A DNA stretch of 64,000 nt from Flammeovirgaceae bacterium. GTDB lineage: Bacteria > Bacteroidota > Bacteroidia > Cytophagales > Cyclobacteriaceae. Position 1 is the first letter of the stretch. Each line of letters opens with the position of its first letter. Under the pieces are notes generated by a model that was given only the letters and a program-made list of their open reading frames with translations, searched no databases and had not been told where the DNA came from. This document shows, one piece after another, positions 30,971 to 40,067 of this stretch. Location: contig CP054185.1 of assembly GCA_015180985.1 (NCBI GenBank), forward strand, positions 1-64,000. The letters run 5' to 3'. A program made the translations under genes and the position numbers.

Positions 30971-33097
30971 ATGAAAGTTTATGATGAAAAACACCTGAAA
31001 AACATCGTTTTGCTGGGAGCCCCGAAAACCGGCAAGACATTACTTGCCGAAGACATGCTGTTCGAAGCCGGTATCACCCACCGAAGAGGAACCATTGAAG
31101 GGAAAAATACGGTATCAGACTACCACGAAATAGAACAGGAACGGGGCAACTCCATTTTTGCTACCGTTTTACATACCGAGTGGCGCGATTATAAAATCAA
31201 CATTATTGACACCCCGGGTTTTGACGATTTTATTGGTGAGATGATTTCGGCTATTCGCGTTGCCGATACCTGCGTAATGGTTATTAACGCACAACATGGT
31301 GTGGAGGTGGGCACCGAACTGATTTGGAAATATGTTGACGAATTTAACAAACCCGTAATCTTTGCCATTAACCAGGCCGATCACCCTAAGGCTGATTTTG
31401 AAAACTCGCTGGAGTCGCTGAAAAAGACATTCGGTAAAGCAGTAACCCAGATGCAATACCCCGTAAACCAGGGCGATGGATTTGATGCCATTATTGACCT
31501 GCTTAAAATGGTGATGTACAAGTTCCCGGCTGATGGCGGTAAGCCGCAGAAATTACCCATCCCCGACAGCGAAAAAGAAAAAGCCACCCACCTGCACAAC
31601 GAACTGGTTGAAAAAGCGGCTGAGAACGATGAGAAGCTGATGGAAAAATACTTTGAAAAAGGAACCCTTGATGAAGACGAGATGCGGGAAGGCCTGAAAT
31701 TGGGAATGATTCATCATGATGTTTTTCCGGTATTCGTCATGTCGGCCAAAAAAAACATGGGCAGCGGCCGCATGATGGGCTTTATTGATAACGTGGCCCC
31801 CTCGCCACGCGAAGCAAAACCCGAAGTTACTACTGATGGTAGGGAAATTCCTTACGATCCGACAAAACCCACAGCACTCTTTGTATTCAAATCGCATCTG
31901 GAACCCAACCTCGGCAAACTGTCATTCTTTAAAGTCATCTCCGGTGAAGTTACTTCCAACTCCGAACTGATTAACAGCCAAACGGGAGCCACCGAAAAGT
32001 TTCACCAGTTGTTTATTATGGATGGCAAAACACGCAACCCCGTTGATAAACTGGTGGCCGGTGACATTGGTGCAACGCTGAAATTAAAAGATACCTTCAC
32101 CAATCAAACGCTGCACGCCAAAGGGTTTGATGTAACCATTCAGCCCATAGCTTACCCCGAACCCCGCATACGCACAGCCATTGTAGCACAGAGCAAAGGC
32201 GATGACGAAAAAATCGGTGAAGTATTACAGAAAATTCACCAGGAAGATCCTACACTGGAAGTCGGCTATTCGCGCGAACTGAAACAACTGATTATCTCCG
32301 GGCAGGGCGAAATGCACCTGGCTGTTTGCAAATGGTTTTTGGAACAGATGTACAAACTACATGTAGAGTACAAAACTCCCCGCATCTCCTATCGCGAAAC
32401 CATCCGCAAGCCGGCTACAGCCATGTACCGGCATAAAAAACAATCGGGCGGTGCCGGCCAGTTTGGTGAAGTACACCTGAAAGTGGAGCCGTATTACGAA
32501 GGCATGCCAGAACCCACCGACTATTCGGTGCGCGGCAAAGAATTCATTGATCTTGAATGGGGCGGCAAACTTGCCTTCTACAACTGTATTGTTGGCGGAG
32601 TAATTGATGCGCGGTTCATTCCCTCCATATTAAAAGGCATAATGGAAAAAATGGAAGAAGGGCCGATTACCGGATCGTACGTACGCGATGTGCGTGTTTG
32701 CGTTTACGATGGCAAAATGCACCCCGTTGACTCAAACGATATTTCCTTTAAAATAGCCGGCATGATGGCCTTCAAAGAAGCTTTCTTAAATGCCGAACCC
32801 ATTTTGCTTGAACCTATTTATGATATTGAAGTGATGGTGCCCGAAGAAATTATGGGCGATGTGATGGGCGACCTGCAAACCCGCAGGTCGATGATTATGG
32901 GTATTGACTCGAAAGGAAATTTTCAGGTAGTAAAAGCACGCACCCCGCTTGCGGAACTCGACCGGTATTCTACAACGCTTCGTTCGCTGTCGCAGGGAAG
33001 AGCAAGTTTTACTCAAACGTTTGCCGAATACGTGCAGGTACCGTTTGAACTTCAGCAAAAATTAGCGAAACAAACACAAGAAGCCGAACTGGTTTAA
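30971..33097 (+). CDS. elongation factor G-like protein lacking the catalytic His
   Basis: A 708-residue translational GTPase with the five EF-G domains. P-loop GAPKTGKT (16-23) is intact. Switch I reads ERGNSI where EF-G has RGITI. Switch II is DTPGFDDF (80-87) with Phe84 in place of the His of DTPGHVDF. The G4 motif is NQAD (134-137) for NKMD. Domain IV retains SGGAGQFGEV. This is a paralogue, and loss of the His predicts slow or no GTP hydrolysis, as reported for Bacteroides EF-G2. Role in ribosome translocation or stress is likely, though not proven. Housekeeping EF-G is not in the window. Confidence 0.88.
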   Translation: MKVYDEKHLKNIVLLGAPKTGKTLLAEDMLFEAGITHRRGTIEGKNTVSDYHEIEQERGNSIFATVLHTEWRDYKINIIDTPGFDDFIGEMISAIRVADTCVMVINAQHGVEVGTELIWKYVDEFNKPVIFAINQADHPKADFENSLESLKKTFGKAVTQMQYPVNQGDGFDAIIDLLKMVMYKFPADGGKPQKLPIPDSEKEKATHLHNELVEKAAENDEKLMEKYFEKGTLDEDEMREGLKLGMIHHDVFPVFVMSAKKNMGSGRMMGFIDNVAPSPREAKPEVTTDGREIPYDPTKPTALFVFKSHLEPNLGKLSFFKVISGEVTSNSELINSQTGATEKFHQLFIMDGKTRNPVDKLVAGDIGATLKLKDTFTNQTLHAKGFDVTIQPIAYPEPRIRTAIVAQSKGDDEKIGEVLQKIHQEDPTLEVGYSRELKQLIISGQGEMHLAVCKWFLEQMYKLHVEYKTPRISYRETIRKPATAMYRHKKQSGGAGQFGEVHLKVEPYYEGMPEPTDYSVRGKEFIDLEWGGKLAFYNCIVGGVIDARFIPSILKGIMEKMEEGPITGSYVRDVRVCVYDGKMHPVDSNDISFKIAGMMAFKEAFLNAEPILLEPIYDIEVMVPEEIMGDVMGDLQTRRSMIMGIDSKGNFQVVKARTPLAELDRYSTTLRSLSQGRASFTQTFAEYVQVPFELQQKLAKQTQEAELV

Positions 33098-33273
33098 GTA
33101 CTCGTAATCCGGCTAACCACACAGCAGCGTAAAGGAGGTACAACGGTTACACAGAAGGAGGTTACTATATTGCATTCTTCGTGTCCTTTGTGTGAACCCT
33201 GCGACCATTTGTGTTCATGATTTAATTTTAAGATACCATTTAATTACAGGTGTCGTCAGGCAATAAAAATTAG

Positions 33274-33281
33274 TAGTTTTG
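33274..33281 (+). promoter_or_regulatory. putative -7 element TAGTTTTG
   Basis: Full match to TAnnTTTG 18 bp ahead of the GTG at 33300, so the leader is very short (roughly 7-12 nt). No clear -33 TTTG is seen. It argues against the upstream TTG at 33279 as start, because that lies in the promoter. Confidence 0.45.
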
Positions 33282-33299
33282 CCCGTAACCAGTCCCACT

Positions 33300-34046
33300 G
33301 TGAGCGATTCAATCGTTATCATACCTACATATAACGAAAAGGAAAATATTGAAGCCATTATTGCTGCAGTATTTTCTTTACCCGTTCCCTTCCACATTCT
33401 GGTTGTTGATGACAATTCGCCTGATAACACAGGCGATATTGTAGGGTCCCTTCAGTTACAATACAACACCACCGGCACACGCCTGCACCTGCTCAGGCGC
33501 AAAGAAAAACAAGGGCTGGGCACGGCCTACATAGCCGGCTTTCATTACTGCCTCGACAAAGGATACGAGTACATTATGGAAATGGACGCGGACTTCTCGC
33601 ACAACCCGGCAGATCTGCCGCGACTGCTTAACGCCTGTAAAGACAGGGGGTATGACATGGCCATCGGCTCGCGTTATGCTACCGGTGTTAACGTGGTAAA
33701 CTGGCCTATCGGGCGGGTGCTGCTCTCGTATTTTGCCAGCTCGTATGTTCGTTTTATTACCGGTATGCCCATTCGCGACACTACGGCTGGATTTATCTGC
33801 TACAAACGAAAAGTTCTTCAAACAATACCCTTGGATAAGGTAAAATTTGTGGGGTATGCCTTTCAGATTGAATTAAAATTCAAAACCTGGAAATACGGAT
33901 TTAAAATTACTGAGGTGCCCATTATTTTCACCGAACGCGAGCGCGGACAATCCAAACTTTCGGCCGGTATTTTTAAAGAGGCTTTTTTAGGGGTAATTCA
34001 GCTTGAACTTCAGAGTTGGTTTAAGAAATACAATCACCCAAACTAA
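33300..34046 (+). CDS. polyprenol monophosphomannose synthase-like glycosyltransferase
   Basis: A 248-residue family 2 glycosyltransferase of the dolichol/polyprenol-phosphate-mannose synthase (Dpm1-like) type. It has SIVIIPTYNEKENIEAII at the N-terminus, LVVDDNSPDNTGDIV, and the metal-binding MDADFSHNP. It has no C-terminal membrane helices, as in soluble Dpm1. It would use GDP-mannose to glycosylate a polyprenyl phosphate for envelope glycan or protein O-glycosylation. The GTG at 33300 fits the proposed -7 element. The next gene follows 9 bases after the stop. Confidence 0.9.
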   Translation: MSDSIVIIPTYNEKENIEAIIAAVFSLPVPFHILVVDDNSPDNTGDIVGSLQLQYNTTGTRLHLLRRKEKQGLGTAYIAGFHYCLDKGYEYIMEMDADFSHNPADLPRLLNACKDRGYDMAIGSRYATGVNVVNWPIGRVLLSYFASSYVRFITGMPIRDTTAGFICYKRKVLQTIPLDKVKFVGYAFQIELKFKTWKYGFKITEVPIIFTERERGQSKLSAGIFKEAFLGVIQLELQSWFKKYNHPN

Positions 34047-34055
34047 ACTTTACCT

Positions 34056-36044
34056 ATGCGAGCATTCCTAGTACTCTTCGCGTTAACACTTGCTTATCAA
34101 AGCAATGCCCAACAGGATATCGGCTTTCCATTTGGAAAGGTTACTCTGGAGGAATTGAAAATGACCACCTACACCAACGACACTTCGGCCAGTGCAGTTT
34201 TTTTGAATGAGTTTGGTGATGCTTTTTTCGATCCGCAGGATAATCAGTTGATATTCGACTACCACTGCAAAATAAAAATCTTAAAGCCTGAGGGAGTCCG
34301 CTTTGGTGATTTCGAAGTTTCACTTTATAAATCAATTATTTCACCAGGTAAAGAAACCTTAATGTCTGTAAAGGGTTCAGTATTTAATCTGGAAAACAAT
34401 CAGATAATAGAAAGTAAACTTGAACAACGGGATGTTATATCCGAGTCAGTGAACAAAAACTATGATGTTAAAAAATTTGCACTGCCCAATGTTCGCGTTG
34501 GCAGCGTCATTGAAGTTATCTATCAAACCAGTTCACCATTTATTTACAATTTCCATGGCTGGAAATTCCAGGCTGAAATTCCAAAAATCAAAAGCGAGTA
34601 TCATGTTAAAATTCCCGGAAAGTATATCTATAACATCCAGCTAAAAGGCTTTCTCAACTTGTCGAAAAACGAAAGCACCATTGTAAAAGATTGCATGGGC
34701 AACAGAAATTCCCCGGGTTCACCTTCCGTTGATTGTGTTGAAAATAAGTATGGAATGGAGAATATCCCGGCCTTTGATGAGGAAGATTACATGACTGCAA
34801 AAAAGAACTTTATATCTGCAATTACATTCGAACTCTCCGAAATAAGGCACCTCGATGGGCATGTAGAGAAAATTACCAAAGAATGGAAAGATGCCGAGAA
34901 AGAACTTAGCCTTGAACAACGCTTTGGGCGTCAACTCAAACGCGGAAAAGAAATTGGTAAACAGATTGACCTTGCAATTGGAAATGAGAATGACCCGCTT
35001 GAGAAGGCAAAAAAAATATATACCTACATAAAGGATCATTTTATGTGGAACGAGGTTTTCGGCTTTCTTAGCGACCTGGGTGTAAAAAAGGCATTTGATA
35101 CCAAAACCGGTAGCGTTGCCGATATTAATCTTACGCTGATTGCGGCACTGGATTATGCCGGATTCCAGGTTGAACCCATGTTGCTCTCAACCCGTGCAAA
35201 CGGACTCGCAACTGAGTTACATCCTGTATTAAGCGACTTTAACTATGTGGTCGCTAAACTGAATCTAGATAACACCATTTATCTTCTCGATGCGACCGAC
35301 CCTTATCTCCCATTTGGGATGTTACCCGAACGGTGCTGGAATGGAAAGGGGAGGGTTTTTGGAGAAAAAAATTCTTATTGGCTTGACTTAAAACCGTTAG
35401 AAAAAGATAAAAAAGTGAGTGTATATACTTTGGAACTTGACCCCAATGGAGTTGTAAAAGGAACTGTTCAATATAATTATTACGGATATGCATCTGTAAA
35501 CCAACGCAAGAAGATTCTTGCCTTTGGTGATACAAAAAATTACGTTTCGGACCTTCAGAAAAAATCCGGTTTAAGCAATATCCTGAATTATACCATATCA
35601 GGGCTAGAAGATATTTATGCACCAATTGTCGAGAAATTTACCGTAGAAATCGAAGGCATTGATAATCTCAACAAGAGTACGCTATTCATAAATCCCTTTT
35701 TCGCCAGCAAAATCGTAACCCAAAATCCTTTCAGGTCTGCACAACGCCTTTATCCGGTCGATTTTGGTGTACCTATGGAAAGGACCTCTGTGTTGAACTT
35801 GTCTATTCCAGAAGGTTTTGAACTTGTTGAGCGTCCGGACCCTGTAACCCTAAGTCTACCTTCCGGTGGTGGACGATTTGTTTACCAGGCACTTGCACTG
35901 GGCAACAATAAGTTTGCAATCAACTATTCACTCGTACTTAATAAAACAGTTTATAATTCACAGGAATATCAGTTCCTCAAGAACTTTTTCGGAAGGATTA
36001 TACAGATTCAGCAAGCAGATTTGATTTTCAGAAAGGCGAAATAA
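34056..36044 (+). CDS. DUF3857/transglutaminase-like protein, catalytic Cys missing
   Basis: A 662-residue secreted protein: signal ending in SNAQ, DUF3857 domain (about 55-210), a transglutaminase-like domain (about 275-385) and a DUF3858-type C-terminal domain. The expected Cys of the transglutaminase core is replaced in KTGSVADINLTLIAAL, so catalysis is unlikely. The family is common in Bacteroidota and is thought to be structural or to bind cell-envelope or glycan partners. It is located 9 bases behind the glycosyltransferase, so probably co-transcribed. Periplasmic. Confidence 0.85.
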   Translation: MRAFLVLFALTLAYQSNAQQDIGFPFGKVTLEELKMTTYTNDTSASAVFLNEFGDAFFDPQDNQLIFDYHCKIKILKPEGVRFGDFEVSLYKSIISPGKETLMSVKGSVFNLENNQIIESKLEQRDVISESVNKNYDVKKFALPNVRVGSVIEVIYQTSSPFIYNFHGWKFQAEIPKIKSEYHVKIPGKYIYNIQLKGFLNLSKNESTIVKDCMGNRNSPGSPSVDCVENKYGMENIPAFDEEDYMTAKKNFISAITFELSEIRHLDGHVEKITKEWKDAEKELSLEQRFGRQLKRGKEIGKQIDLAIGNENDPLEKAKKIYTYIKDHFMWNEVFGFLSDLGVKKAFDTKTGSVADINLTLIAALDYAGFQVEPMLLSTRANGLATELHPVLSDFNYVVAKLNLDNTIYLLDATDPYLPFGMLPERCWNGKGRVFGEKNSYWLDLKPLEKDKKVSVYTLELDPNGVVKGTVQYNYYGYASVNQRKKILAFGDTKNYVSDLQKKSGLSNILNYTISGLEDIYAPIVEKFTVEIEGIDNLNKSTLFINPFFASKIVTQNPFRSAQRLYPVDFGVPMERTSVLNLSIPEGFELVERPDPVTLSLPSGGGRFVYQALALGNNKFAINYSLVLNKTVYNSQEYQFLKNFFGRIIQIQQADLIFRKAK

Positions 36045-36076
36045 TCCTTATTCCAGTCCACAATTAACCAGCCACC

Positions 36077-37531
36077 ATGCGCAAAGGAATAATGATCCTA
36101 GCGGGTTTTACAGGAATAATATACCTGCTGTTACTCATACCCGGGCGCCCAATAAATCACTTTGCACCTGCTACCTCCACTCCCTTTACCTGGAACATGG
36201 ATACACGCTGGCAGGAACTGCAAATGCAATTTGAAGAAGCCAGGCTTTTCTCTGCCGAAAAAAAAGATTCATTTGTTACGCAGCACCGGCACCACCTTGA
36301 ACAATTGATCGCAGGCTTTGAAACGGCCGGTAATCCATTGCTGGCCGAAGAGTATCCCAACCTGCTGAACGCCCTCTTTAATGCCGCCCCCATCGTAGCA
36401 GCAAGCGGTGAAACCGATTGGTTTATTCGAGCATACAATCAAGCCCGAAGGCATGTTAAGTACCAAAGCAGAAACATGGATCTTAATGATCAGGAAAACC
36501 GGGCCATGCTATACCGGCTGCTGTACGGACTTCGCGCTGCCGTTGAAGAGGTGTTACTGCAGCAAAACACCACCCACTTTAACCCTGTTCAGCAAGTTAC
36601 CGATGAACCTTCCGTTACACCTTCAGCTGTAATAAATGGCATTCACGTGCATAGCGGTGACTTGCTGGTATCACGCGGAGGTGCCGAAGTTTCTGCTTTC
36701 ATTAGCAGGGGCAACGATTACCCTGGAAATTTCTCGCACGTAGCTTTACTGCATGTGGATGAGGCAGGCAAAGCCAGTTTAATTGAAGCCCACATCGAGA
36801 AAGGTGTTGCCCTTGCCACGGTTGATGAATACCTGAAAGATAAAAAACTGCGTTTCATGGTACTGCGCCCCCGAGCCGACTTGCCGCAACTCATTAAAAA
36901 CCCCATGCTACCCCACCGGGCTGCGCAAACTGCGCTGGCTGAAAGCAACCGCAGGCATATCCCCTACGATTTCAAAATGAATTTTTACGATTCATCGGCC
37001 ATGTTTTGCTCGGAAGTAGGCTCGTATGCCTACCGCAAAAACGGCATTCAATTGTGGCAGGCCGTTTCTACTATTTCTTCAGCCGGAGTGGCAAGCTGGC
37101 TAAGCGCTTTTGGTGTTGAGAATTTTGTAACACAGATGCCCTCTGATCTGGAATATGATCCACAACTTTCCGTTGTAGCCGAATATTGCGATCCGGAAAC
37201 TTTATTTAAAGACCATCTTGATAATGCCGTGATGGACGTGCTTTACGAACAGGCTGATAAAGGCAAACAAATTTCTTACATCCGCTGGCTGCTGCCTGTT
37301 GCGCGGATTATTAAAGGTTACTCAATCATTCAGAATACACTGGGATACCCGGGCATCATTCCTGAAGGCATGACAGCAACCCAGGCGTTGAAAAACAGTA
37401 CGTTTGTTGCACTTTACCAGGAAACACGCCAATCCACCCGGGAAAAAGTTGATCGTTTTATTACTGAAAAAAAGTATCGGCCGCCCTATTGGGAGCTGGT
37501 TAACATGGCACGCAAATCGGTGCCAAACTAA
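36077..37531 (+). CDS. YiiX-like permuted papain-fold hydrolase
   Basis: A 484-residue protein with an N-terminal membrane segment or signal (about 5-22). From about 190 to 330 it shows the YiiX/YaeF-type permuted NlpC/P60 fold: GDLLVSRGG, NFSHVALLHVD with the His, and SAMFCSEVGSYAY with the Cys. The Glu after the His in SLIEAHIEKGV fits the polar third residue. Family members act on amide bonds or lipids; substrate unknown. The N- and C-terminal flanks are helical. It is 33 bases behind the DUF3857 gene and its stop overlaps the convergent permease gene by four bases. Confidence 0.75.
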   Translation: MRKGIMILAGFTGIIYLLLLIPGRPINHFAPATSTPFTWNMDTRWQELQMQFEEARLFSAEKKDSFVTQHRHHLEQLIAGFETAGNPLLAEEYPNLLNALFNAAPIVAASGETDWFIRAYNQARRHVKYQSRNMDLNDQENRAMLYRLLYGLRAAVEEVLLQQNTTHFNPVQQVTDEPSVTPSAVINGIHVHSGDLLVSRGGAEVSAFISRGNDYPGNFSHVALLHVDEAGKASLIEAHIEKGVALATVDEYLKDKKLRFMVLRPRADLPQLIKNPMLPHRAAQTALAESNRRHIPYDFKMNFYDSSAMFCSEVGSYAYRKNGIQLWQAVSTISSAGVASWLSAFGVENFVTQMPSDLEYDPQLSVVAEYCDPETLFKDHLDNAVMDVLYEQADKGKQISYIRWLLPVARIIKGYSIIQNTLGYPGIIPEGMTATQALKNSTFVALYQETRQSTREKVDRFITEKKYRPPYWELVNMARKSVPN

Positions 37532-38748
37532 TCAAAACGAATAGCTTTTATAGGACTGATGCGCGTTACGATTGTAGTTGGTAATAACAATACAACCGCA
37601 ACGACAGTGAAGGTAAGCAGGTTGAGCGAAACCACCAGGGGCCAGTTCCAACTGATGGGAACAAAACTCATATAATAGTCTTTTGGATCCAGGGGTATCA
37701 GTTTAAACCGGTCTTGCAAAAAACAAAAACCCAGGCCGATAAGATTTCCAATGGCCAGTCCTTTTACGATTAACTGAATACCACTGTAAACAAACACCCA
37801 TCGGATTAATTTATCGGTAGCGCCCAGCGCCTTCAGCATGCCAATCATTTGGGTACGTTCCATCACCAGGATAAGAATAATCGAAATCATATTAACGCAC
37901 ACAACTGACAGGATGATGGCCAGTAAAATATTAACCTGGCGGCTAAGCAGGTGCAGCCACTCAAACACCTGTATGTACTTGTCTTTAACGGCATACACAT
38001 TCAGGTCAAAATCAATTTGTTCGCCCAGCGCATAGCCGGCTTCATCAATCCGGTTTACATCGTTTACAAACACTTCAATGCCTCCGGCAATGCTATCGGC
38101 CCAGTCATTCAACCGGGCGATCAGCCGGATATCGCCAAGGATGATTTTGCCATCAAAGTATTCGGAAAGGTTTGTCTCGTAAATTCCGCTAACACGCAAC
38201 CGCCTGAAACGCGGGGGGTTCTGAAAAAAATGAACGATTACCTGATCGCCCACATCCAGGTTAAGCTTATTGGCAATGGATTTACTGATAACAACTTCGT
38301 TCGAGTAGCCCGAATCCGGAAAGTGGATGAACCTTCCCGTTACCATATTGGTATGGAATGAAAGGGTATCAAAACTTCTTCCCACACCCTTCAGCACAAT
38401 ACCCAGTACTTCCTCACCGGTTTTGATAAGCCCGGCTTTATGGGCATACTCCTGCATGTGCCGCACCAGGCCCGACCGGTTGAAATTTTTATACAAGTCC
38501 ACATTAACATCCATCGGTGTTTCCTCTACCGAGTTATTCATGGTAAACTTGTTGATGAGTAAATGGCCGCTGAAACTGTAAATCTTGTTCTTAACCGTAT
38601 CCTGAAAGCCCCGCATGATTAGAAACGAGATGATGGCAGCGGCCAACCCGATGCCGATGCTGGCCACGGCTATCTTATGGATGGTGGATGAAAAACTCTC
38701 GCCCACCTCACGGCTGATTCGCTTTGATATAAAATAAGAAAGGTTCAT
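37528..38748 (-). CDS. FtsX-like ABC transporter permease (LolC/LolE type)
   Basis: A 406-residue protein with a helix near the N-terminus (about 22-48) and three C-terminal helices, with a periplasmic domain between. This is the MacB-PCD plus FtsX plan. Motifs typical of Lol permeases are IGLAAAIISFLIMRGFQ and ERTQMIGMLKALGA near the cytoplasmic helix loop, which contacts the ATPase. It probably extracts lipoproteins from the inner membrane. No ATPase gene is adjacent, as usual in Bacteroidota. Divergent from the NamZ-like gene. Inner membrane. Confidence 0.85.
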   Translation of the reverse strand: MNLSYFISKRISREVGESFSSTIHKIAVASIGIGLAAAIISFLIMRGFQDTVKNKIYSFSGHLLINKFTMNNSVEETPMDVNVDLYKNFNRSGLVRHMQEYAHKAGLIKTGEEVLGIVLKGVGRSFDTLSFHTNMVTGRFIHFPDSGYSNEVVISKSIANKLNLDVGDQVIVHFFQNPPRFRRLRVSGIYETNLSEYFDGKIILGDIRLIARLNDWADSIAGGIEVFVNDVNRIDEAGYALGEQIDFDLNVYAVKDKYIQVFEWLHLLSRQVNILLAIILSVVCVNMISIILILVMERTQMIGMLKALGATDKLIRWVFVYSGIQLIVKGLAIGNLIGLGFCFLQDRFKLIPLDPKDYYMSFVPISWNWPLVVSLNLLTFTVVAVVLLLPTTIVTRISPIKAIRFD

Positions 38749-38776
38749 TTATATTTATAAGCAAGATAACGAAGAT

Positions 38777-39955
38777 ATGATTCGCACTCTACTTATGGTA
38801 CTGGTATTAAGTTGCTCCAATAATCCCAGGTATTCTTATCCAGACCAACAACATGAAGAAATGCCTGCAAACGAAATAATTGTAGGAGCCCGACAATTGG
38901 ATGTTCTGCTCCCAAAACTCGTTTCGCAGCGGGTAGCGCTGCTGGTAAACCATACCGCGCTGGTCGGCAAAACCCACCTGGCCGATACCTTGCTTAAACG
39001 CAACGTAAACCTGGTTAAAATATTCGTTCCTGAACACGGCTTTCGTGGTACAGCCGATGCCGGTGAAGAAATAAAAGATGGAACCGACACAAAAACCGGA
39101 CTACCGCTGGTCTCCTTATATGGATCGAATAAAAAGGCATCCCCCCAGCAACTGGCTGATGTGGACGTAGTGATATTCGATATACAGGATGTAGGTACTC
39201 GCTTCTTCACCTATATAAGTTCCATGCATTACATGATGGAGGCCTGTGCGGAGAACAACAAAAAACTTATTGTGCTCGATCGGCCTAACCCCAACGGGTA
39301 TGTTGACGGGCCGTTACTGCAACCCGAACTAAAATCGTTTGTCGGTATGCACCCGGTGCCCATTGCACATGGGCTTACGGTTGGTGAACTCGCCCTGATG
39401 ATTAATGGCGAAAGGTGGCTGGGTGAAAATAAAAAATGCAACCTCGAAGTGATTACGGTTAAAAACTGGAAGCACGATGACTTTTATTCCGTGCCGGTTC
39501 GGCCATCGCCAAATTTGCCCGATGATCAATCCGTTAAACTGTATCCCTCCACTTGTTTGTTCGAAGGAACTGTACTGAGCGTGGGTCGCGGAACAAAAAC
39601 TCCCTTCCAGGTTATCGGGCACCCCGAATTAAAAGGTATGTCCTTTCAATTCACCCCCGTAAGTATTAACGGCATGTCGAAAAACCCACCGCATGAAAAC
39701 AAAGTGTGTTACGGCATTGACCTGAGGAACGTTCCGGTAAAACGGCAGATCGATCTCAGCTACATCATCAGCCTGTACAAGGCATTTCCTGACAAGGAAA
39801 AATTTTTCATCAGCTATTTCGATAAGCTGGCGGGCACAACGCGGTTGCGGGAACAAATCACGCAAGGACTTGACGAAGCAACAATCCGGCAGAGCTGGCA
39901 GGAGGAATTGAACGGGTATAAGGAAAAGAGGAAGAAATATCTTTTGTATCCGTAA
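38777..39955 (+). CDS. DUF1343 / NamZ-like exo-beta-N-acetylmuramidase
   Basis: A 392-residue lipoprotein (LSCS lipobox, Cys13). It matches DUF1343: KIFVPEHGFRGTADAGE, GLPLVSLYG, DVVIFDIQDVGTRFFTY, LDRPNPNG, and RPSPNLP, all in order. NamZ members remove terminal N-acetylmuramic acid from cell-wall muropeptides during peptidoglycan recycling. The gene is monocistronic and is followed by a hairpin repeat. It should be periplasmic and lipid-anchored. Confidence 0.9.
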   Translation: MIRTLLMVLVLSCSNNPRYSYPDQQHEEMPANEIIVGARQLDVLLPKLVSQRVALLVNHTALVGKTHLADTLLKRNVNLVKIFVPEHGFRGTADAGEEIKDGTDTKTGLPLVSLYGSNKKASPQQLADVDVVIFDIQDVGTRFFTYISSMHYMMEACAENNKKLIVLDRPNPNGYVDGPLLQPELKSFVGMHPVPIAHGLTVGELALMINGERWLGENKKCNLEVITVKNWKHDDFYSVPVRPSPNLPDDQSVKLYPSTCLFEGTVLSVGRGTKTPFQVIGHPELKGMSFQFTPVSINGMSKNPPHENKVCYGIDLRNVPVKRQIDLSYIISLYKAFPDKEKFFISYFDKLAGTTRLREQITQGLDEATIRQSWQEELNGYKEKRKKYLLYP

Positions 39956-39970
39956 AGTTAGCTGCAGGTT

Positions 39971-40028
39971 ACAAGCCACAAGCTGCAAGTTTATCGTTGG
40001 ATCTTGAAACTTGTGGCTTGTGGCTTGC
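39971..40028. repeat. imperfect hairpin repeat with CAAGCCACAAGC arm
   Basis: ACAAGCCACAAGCTGCAAGTTT (39971-39992, 22 nt) is the near-perfect reverse complement of bases 40007-40028, with two mismatches and a 14-nt loop. It fills the gap between the NamZ-like gene and nth. No T-run follows, so it looks like a dispersed element; it may still act as a weak terminator. Confidence 0.6.
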
Positions 40029-40067
40029 TGCTATAAGTTGGCAAATGAAAAGTCTGAGATTTTAAAC

